Shown: piece after piece, positions 5,392 through 7,828 of the stretch
Numbering within the stretch: the first letter of the stretch is position 1
How the letters are laid out: every line of letters begins with the position of its first letter
DNA from: Opitutales bacterium
GTDB taxonomy: Bacteria; Verrucomicrobiota; Verrucomicrobiia; Opitutales; Oceanipulchritudinaceae
Reading direction: 5' to 3'
NCBI GenBank assembly: GCA_007123395.1
Contig: SKLD01000086.1
Span: 1-7,828, forward strand
DNA length: 7,828 bases
Position numbers and translations under genes: made by a program
Notes under the pieces: model-generated
The model's database searches: none
Seen by the model: only the letters and a program-made list of their open reading frames with translations
What the model was told of the DNA's origin: nothing

Positions 5392-7389
5392 ATGCAGCAA
5401 CTACTTTGTTCAGATCAGCCGGGGATTCCAGATTCCTGTAAACTAAAGTTAGCGCTTCCTACGTTTATCGCTTGGGGCATGCTCGTGCTTTGGTTCATGT
5501 CCACGCCGCTTTCCCTCAGTGCTGCGCCGTCCCCGGAAGCCACCGCAGACCCACTCGATGCCGGACGCATTGCGCAGATCACGGAATGGCTGCCGGAAAA
5601 ACCGGCGGGAATTGGGCCAACTTTGGAGGATCGAGCGGCATGGGATGCCCTCGCGGCGCTTCCCGCCGCCCGAAATACCATCGCCCAAGCCGAGGCCTTC
5701 CTGCAAGGTGACTTTCCGGCCTGGTGCGACGAGGCTTACCTTGATTTTAGCCGCACCGGCCTGCGCCCGCGCGGAGAAGCAATGATGAGCGCGCGCCACA
5801 GGCGGCTGTCGCCCCTGGTTTGGGCCGAGTGCCTCGAAAATCGCGGACGCTTTATCCCTGCCATCGAGCAGGCCCTTCGGGAGTACCTCTCCGAACCAAG
5901 CTGGACCCTCCCGGCCCACGACAGGGACCTGTCGAATTTCCATGGTACTTTGCATAAGGTTGACCTCCACTCTGCAAGTTTTGCCCATTTGCTTGCCCAT
6001 TCCCTCTACCTGCTCGGCGACCGCCTGGATACAGAATTGCAAACGACGACGCGCGCCGTCCTCCGCGAGCGCATTTGGGATCCGGTCCTCTCCACCCTGC
6101 GCACGGGCCGGCCCAGCCAATGGTGGCTCACCGCCACGCACAACTGGAACGCGGTCTGCCTTGCGGGTGTTGTCGGTTCCTCGCTTACCGCCCTTCCGGA
6201 CCGGCGGGAGCGGGCACTCCTGGCCGCTGCCGGCGAGTTCTACGTACGCAACTTCGTTGACGGCTTCACCGACGACGGTTACTGCTCGGAAGGCTTGGGC
6301 TATTGGAACTACGGGTTTGTTCATTTCGTGGAGTTGCGCGCCTCGCTGCATGCCGCCACCTCGGGCAATCTGGATCTTTTTTCCGAGCCGAAGGTGCGGG
6401 AAATCGCCCTCTTTGGCCCGCGTATTGAGGTGTTGCCGGGAGTCTTTCCGGCCATTGCCGACTGCCGCTTTGAAGTCCGCGCGGAGCCGCACCTGATGGC
6501 TCACCTTGACAAAGCCTTCGGCCTTGGACTTGGACTGGAAATGCCGACATCCGGCAGACTGCCCCGCCTTACCCATGGCGCTCTTCACCACTTCGGGGTA
6601 TTTCCCGCACCAGGTGTCACCGAGGCAAAAGACGTGAATGTTGCGGACGCGGGAGTGACAGCAGTGTCCAAACGCGGGATACGCTCCTACTTTCGATACG
6701 CAGGCGTGCTCGTCTGTCGTCCAGCCACTGCCGGCGGGCTCGGCGCGGTTCTGAAGGGCGGTCACAACGCCGAGCACCACAATCACAATGACGTTGGTTC
6801 CTTCACCCTCGCCTTAGGCGAAGGCCAGCCGATGGGCGACGTGGGTGGACCTCACGCCTATACCAGCGAGACCTTTGGGCCGCAGCGCTACACGAAGTTC
6901 GAGACGTTCCGCTCGCGCAACCATCCGGTCCCATTACTGGCCGGCCACGAGCAAATCCCTGGCCGCGAAGCGGCCGCCAAAGTGCTGGAAGCTGATTTCC
7001 AGCCTGAACGCGACCGGTTCTCACTCGACCTGACAGCCGCCTACGACGTGCCGGGACTGCTGAAGATCACGCGTAGTTTCGAGTTCACCCGTGTCGGTTC
7101 GGGCTCGCTCGAAGTCAGGGATGACTTTGCTTTTGACAAGCCCTCCACTTACGAAACCAGTCTGACGACCCACGGCACGTGGAGAAAAATTGACGCACAA
7201 ACCCTGGAGTTTACCCACCGCGGCGCGACGGTTCGAATGCAGGTGGAGTCTCCGGGCGATTTCGATATCAATGAGCAGCGTATCCAGGAGGATGCGCCGC
7301 CCTTCACCCGCGTCGGCCTCCGACTGCGCGAACCGCTCCTCGAAGGCACCGTGATTCTACGTTTCATCCCTTTGAGGGCGAGCATGTAG
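5392..7389 (+). CDS. heparinase II/III family protein (polysaccharide lyase)
   Basis: A 665-residue secreted protein of the heparinase II/III superfamily. Members cut uronic-acid polysaccharides (heparinoids, alginate and related glycans) by beta-elimination in the periplasm or outside the cell. From the ATG at 5392, an N-region with Lys17 and Lys19 precedes a hydrophobic stretch (about 20-43) ending SLSAA, a plausible signal peptide. Residues about 60-385 form the alpha-helical toroid: VDLHSASFAHLLAHSLYLLG (190-209), THNWNAVCLAGV (249-260), DDGYCSEGLGYWNYG (294-308, with the candidate catalytic Tyr). Residues about 420-660 are the beta-sandwich, with the hallmark EHHNHNDVGSF (461-471) giving the candidate catalytic and metal-binding His and Asp. 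Length suits the family. The start is uncertain: the first 29 codons are AT-richer than the rest, and the next in-frame ATG (5479) would give a signal without positive charge. The specific substrate cannot be assigned. Confidence 0.88.
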   Translation: MQQLLCSDQPGIPDSCKLKLALPTFIAWGMLVLWFMSTPLSLSAAPSPEATADPLDAGRIAQITEWLPEKPAGIGPTLEDRAAWDALAALPAARNTIAQAEAFLQGDFPAWCDEAYLDFSRTGLRPRGEAMMSARHRRLSPLVWAECLENRGRFIPAIEQALREYLSEPSWTLPAHDRDLSNFHGTLHKVDLHSASFAHLLAHSLYLLGDRLDTELQTTTRAVLRERIWDPVLSTLRTGRPSQWWLTATHNWNAVCLAGVVGSSLTALPDRRERALLAAAGEFYVRNFVDGFTDDGYCSEGLGYWNYGFVHFVELRASLHAATSGNLDLFSEPKVREIALFGPRIEVLPGVFPAIADCRFEVRAEPHLMAHLDKAFGLGLGLEMPTSGRLPRLTHGALHHFGVFPAPGVTEAKDVNVADAGVTAVSKRGIRSYFRYAGVLVCRPATAGGLGAVLKGGHNAEHHNHNDVGSFTLALGEGQPMGDVGGPHAYTSETFGPQRYTKFETFRSRNHPVPLLAGHEQIPGREAAAKVLEADFQPERDRFSLDLTAAYDVPGLLKITRSFEFTRVGSGSLEVRDDFAFDKPSTYETSLTTHGTWRKIDAQTLEFTHRGATVRMQVESPGDFDINEQRIQEDAPPFTRVGLRLREPLLEGTVILRFIPLRASM

Positions 7390-7622
7390 GCTGCGGTGAT
7401 GCTCATGGCCCAGGGCTCTTTTCCCCATTGAGGCAATGAGCTGAGCTCAAGGAACTTATAGATTGGCCAGGACCTCAATGCCTCCCAGCGCGCAAGGCTC
7501 GGTTTCCGCCGCAATCCGCAGGCACCCGGCGTGGTCACGTCGAGAATTGCCGTGAGGTCGGGCCGACGGGAGAAGATTTCAAATAGGGCATCATGATCCA
7601 CCTGCCGCCCCGCCCGGACACA
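7383..7622 (-). pseudogene. decayed C-terminal fragment of a D-2-hydroxyacid dehydrogenase
   Basis: Read on the minus strand, the stretch between the lyase and lacI spells the end of the NAD-binding domain of a D-isomer-specific 2-hydroxyacid dehydrogenase. RQVDHDALFEIFSRRPDL and then TAILDVTTP (7604-7527) match the conserved 'RG..VDe.AL...l..RPdltA.LDVT.PEP'. After a garbled part, PIYKFLELSS is close to 'SPLy.LPNV.LS'. A change of frame then reads H-IASMGK, matching 'HiAGSMGkE' with the catalytic His, and after another shift at an A-run the frame returns as EPWAMSITAAYMLA, ending at 7383 over the lyase stop codon. The N-terminal catalytic part and the GxGxxG motif are absent from the window. 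It is a relic, not a working gene, although the minus frame stays open. Such dehydrogenases occur in sugar-use loci, so it may have belonged to this one. Family assignment is by pattern, without a search. Confidence 0.55.
7426..7449. repeat. two adjacent small palindromes downstream of the lyase gene
   Basis: CATTG-AGG-CAATG (7426-7438) can form a 5-bp stem, and the overlapping TGAGCTGAGCTCA (7437-7449) is a perfect 13-bp odd palindrome. They lie 37-60 bases after the lyase stop, where a terminator could sit, but no T-run follows. They fall inside the dehydrogenase relic, so they may be chance leftovers of old coding sequence. Confidence 0.3.
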
Positions 7623-7680
7623 CGGAGTCCCTCCCCGAAATCCGCTTATACACATTGCCCGTTCGAAAACGAGAAAGACT

Positions 7681-7700
7681 CGCAACGGATTGGTGTTGCG
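7681..7700. promoter_or_regulatory. 20-bp dyad upstream of lacI-family gene, candidate operator
   Basis: CGCAAC and GTTGCG form perfect 6-bp inverted half-sites separated by 8 bases (7681-7686 and 7695-7700), ending 32 bases before the LacI-type start codon. The size and place suit a self-regulating LacI-family operator. Against this, LacI operators usually have a central CG pair and closer half-sites. I see no firm promoter hexamers around it. Confidence 0.4.
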
Positions 7701-7732
7701 TCTCCTGGGAAGAGCCGATTTTAGAAATAACA

Positions 7733-7828
7733 ATGAGCGAGAAACCGAGTCTGATGGATATCGCAGAACGGGCGGGGGTGAGTATAGTGACCGTCTCGCG
7801 GGCGATCCGCGGCGTCGGGCGGGTGAAC
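7733..7828 (+). CDS. LacI family transcriptional regulator, N-terminal fragment (3' end cut by window)
   Basis: The first 32 residues, MSEKPSLMDIAERAGVS followed by IVTVSRAIRGVGRVN, are the typical LacI-family DNA-binding helix-turn-helix: 'sl.DIA..AGVS..TVSraL.g...V'. The recognition helix carries VTVSRAI. The effector-binding domain lies beyond the window. These proteins repress or activate sugar-use genes and release DNA when a sugar binds. It sits on the same strand downstream of the heparinase-family gene, so a role in controlling that locus is likely but inferred. No Shine-Dalgarno site precedes the ATG. The N-terminal motif makes the family nearly certain. Confidence 0.93.
   Translation, partial: MSEKPSLMDIAERAGVSIVTVSRAIRGVGRVN

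Noticed and set aside
5449..6786. Long minus-strand open frame (445 codons) opposite the heparinase-family gene
   Set aside because: The plus strand carries unmistakable heparinase II/III motifs over the same bases; the antisense translation is low-complexity and without recognisable features.
7149..7733. Intact minus-strand gene of 194 codons antisense to the lyase end
   Set aside because: Only the part 7383-7622 resembles a protein family, with frame changes and no N-terminal domain; the rest lies opposite the lyase and the putative start is a TTG without a binding site.

Overview
The window reads as two pieces of different origin joined near position 1730. Everything is inferred from the sequence alone; no database search was possible. 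The left piece (about 1-1730) is GC-rich and carries three same-strand, closely packed reading frames: a 5'-cut SMP-30/gluconolactonase-like beta-propeller protein, a possible 40-residue protein overlapping its stop codon, and a short-chain dehydrogenase/reductase (SDR) with a good Shine-Dalgarno site. This looks like a small catabolic operon of the kind common in Proteobacteria and Actinobacteria. The SDR stops being SDR-like at about residue 212 and ends in a 17-residue tail encoded by a strongly AT-rich patch (about 1731-1797).

The right piece (about 1798-7828) suggests a verrucomicrobial genome of the Opitutae type. The reasons are a TPR protein with an embedded SGNH-like domain, a secreted protein ending in tryptophan/tyrosine-rich 'GWVYY...PWVYH...GW' segments, a heparinase II/III-family lyase, a LacI-type regulator, and mostly absent Shine-Dalgarno sites. 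Layout: the TPR/SGNH membrane-anchored protein is on the minus strand (3689-1818). It diverges across a 138-base region from a plus-strand series: a small three-helix membrane protein (3828-4193), a secreted protein (4284-5387), and a heparinase II/III-family polysaccharide lyase (5392-7389) starting 4 bases after the previous stop. The start of a LacI-family repressor (7733 onward) runs off the window.

The roughly 340 bases between the lyase and the LacI gene look empty but hold, on the minus strand, a decayed C-terminal fragment of a D-2-hydroxyacid dehydrogenase. Secreted surface protein, lyase, LacI regulator and dehydrogenase relic together suggest the edge of a polysaccharide-use locus.

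The points most worth checking are the 1730 junction (assembly chimera or real transfer), the dehydrogenase relic, the SGNH domain split by TPR repeats, the aromatic-rich C-terminal domain, and a 20-bp dyad just upstream of lacI. I see no RNA genes, CRISPR array or complete mobile element, and no convincing new defence or mobile system.
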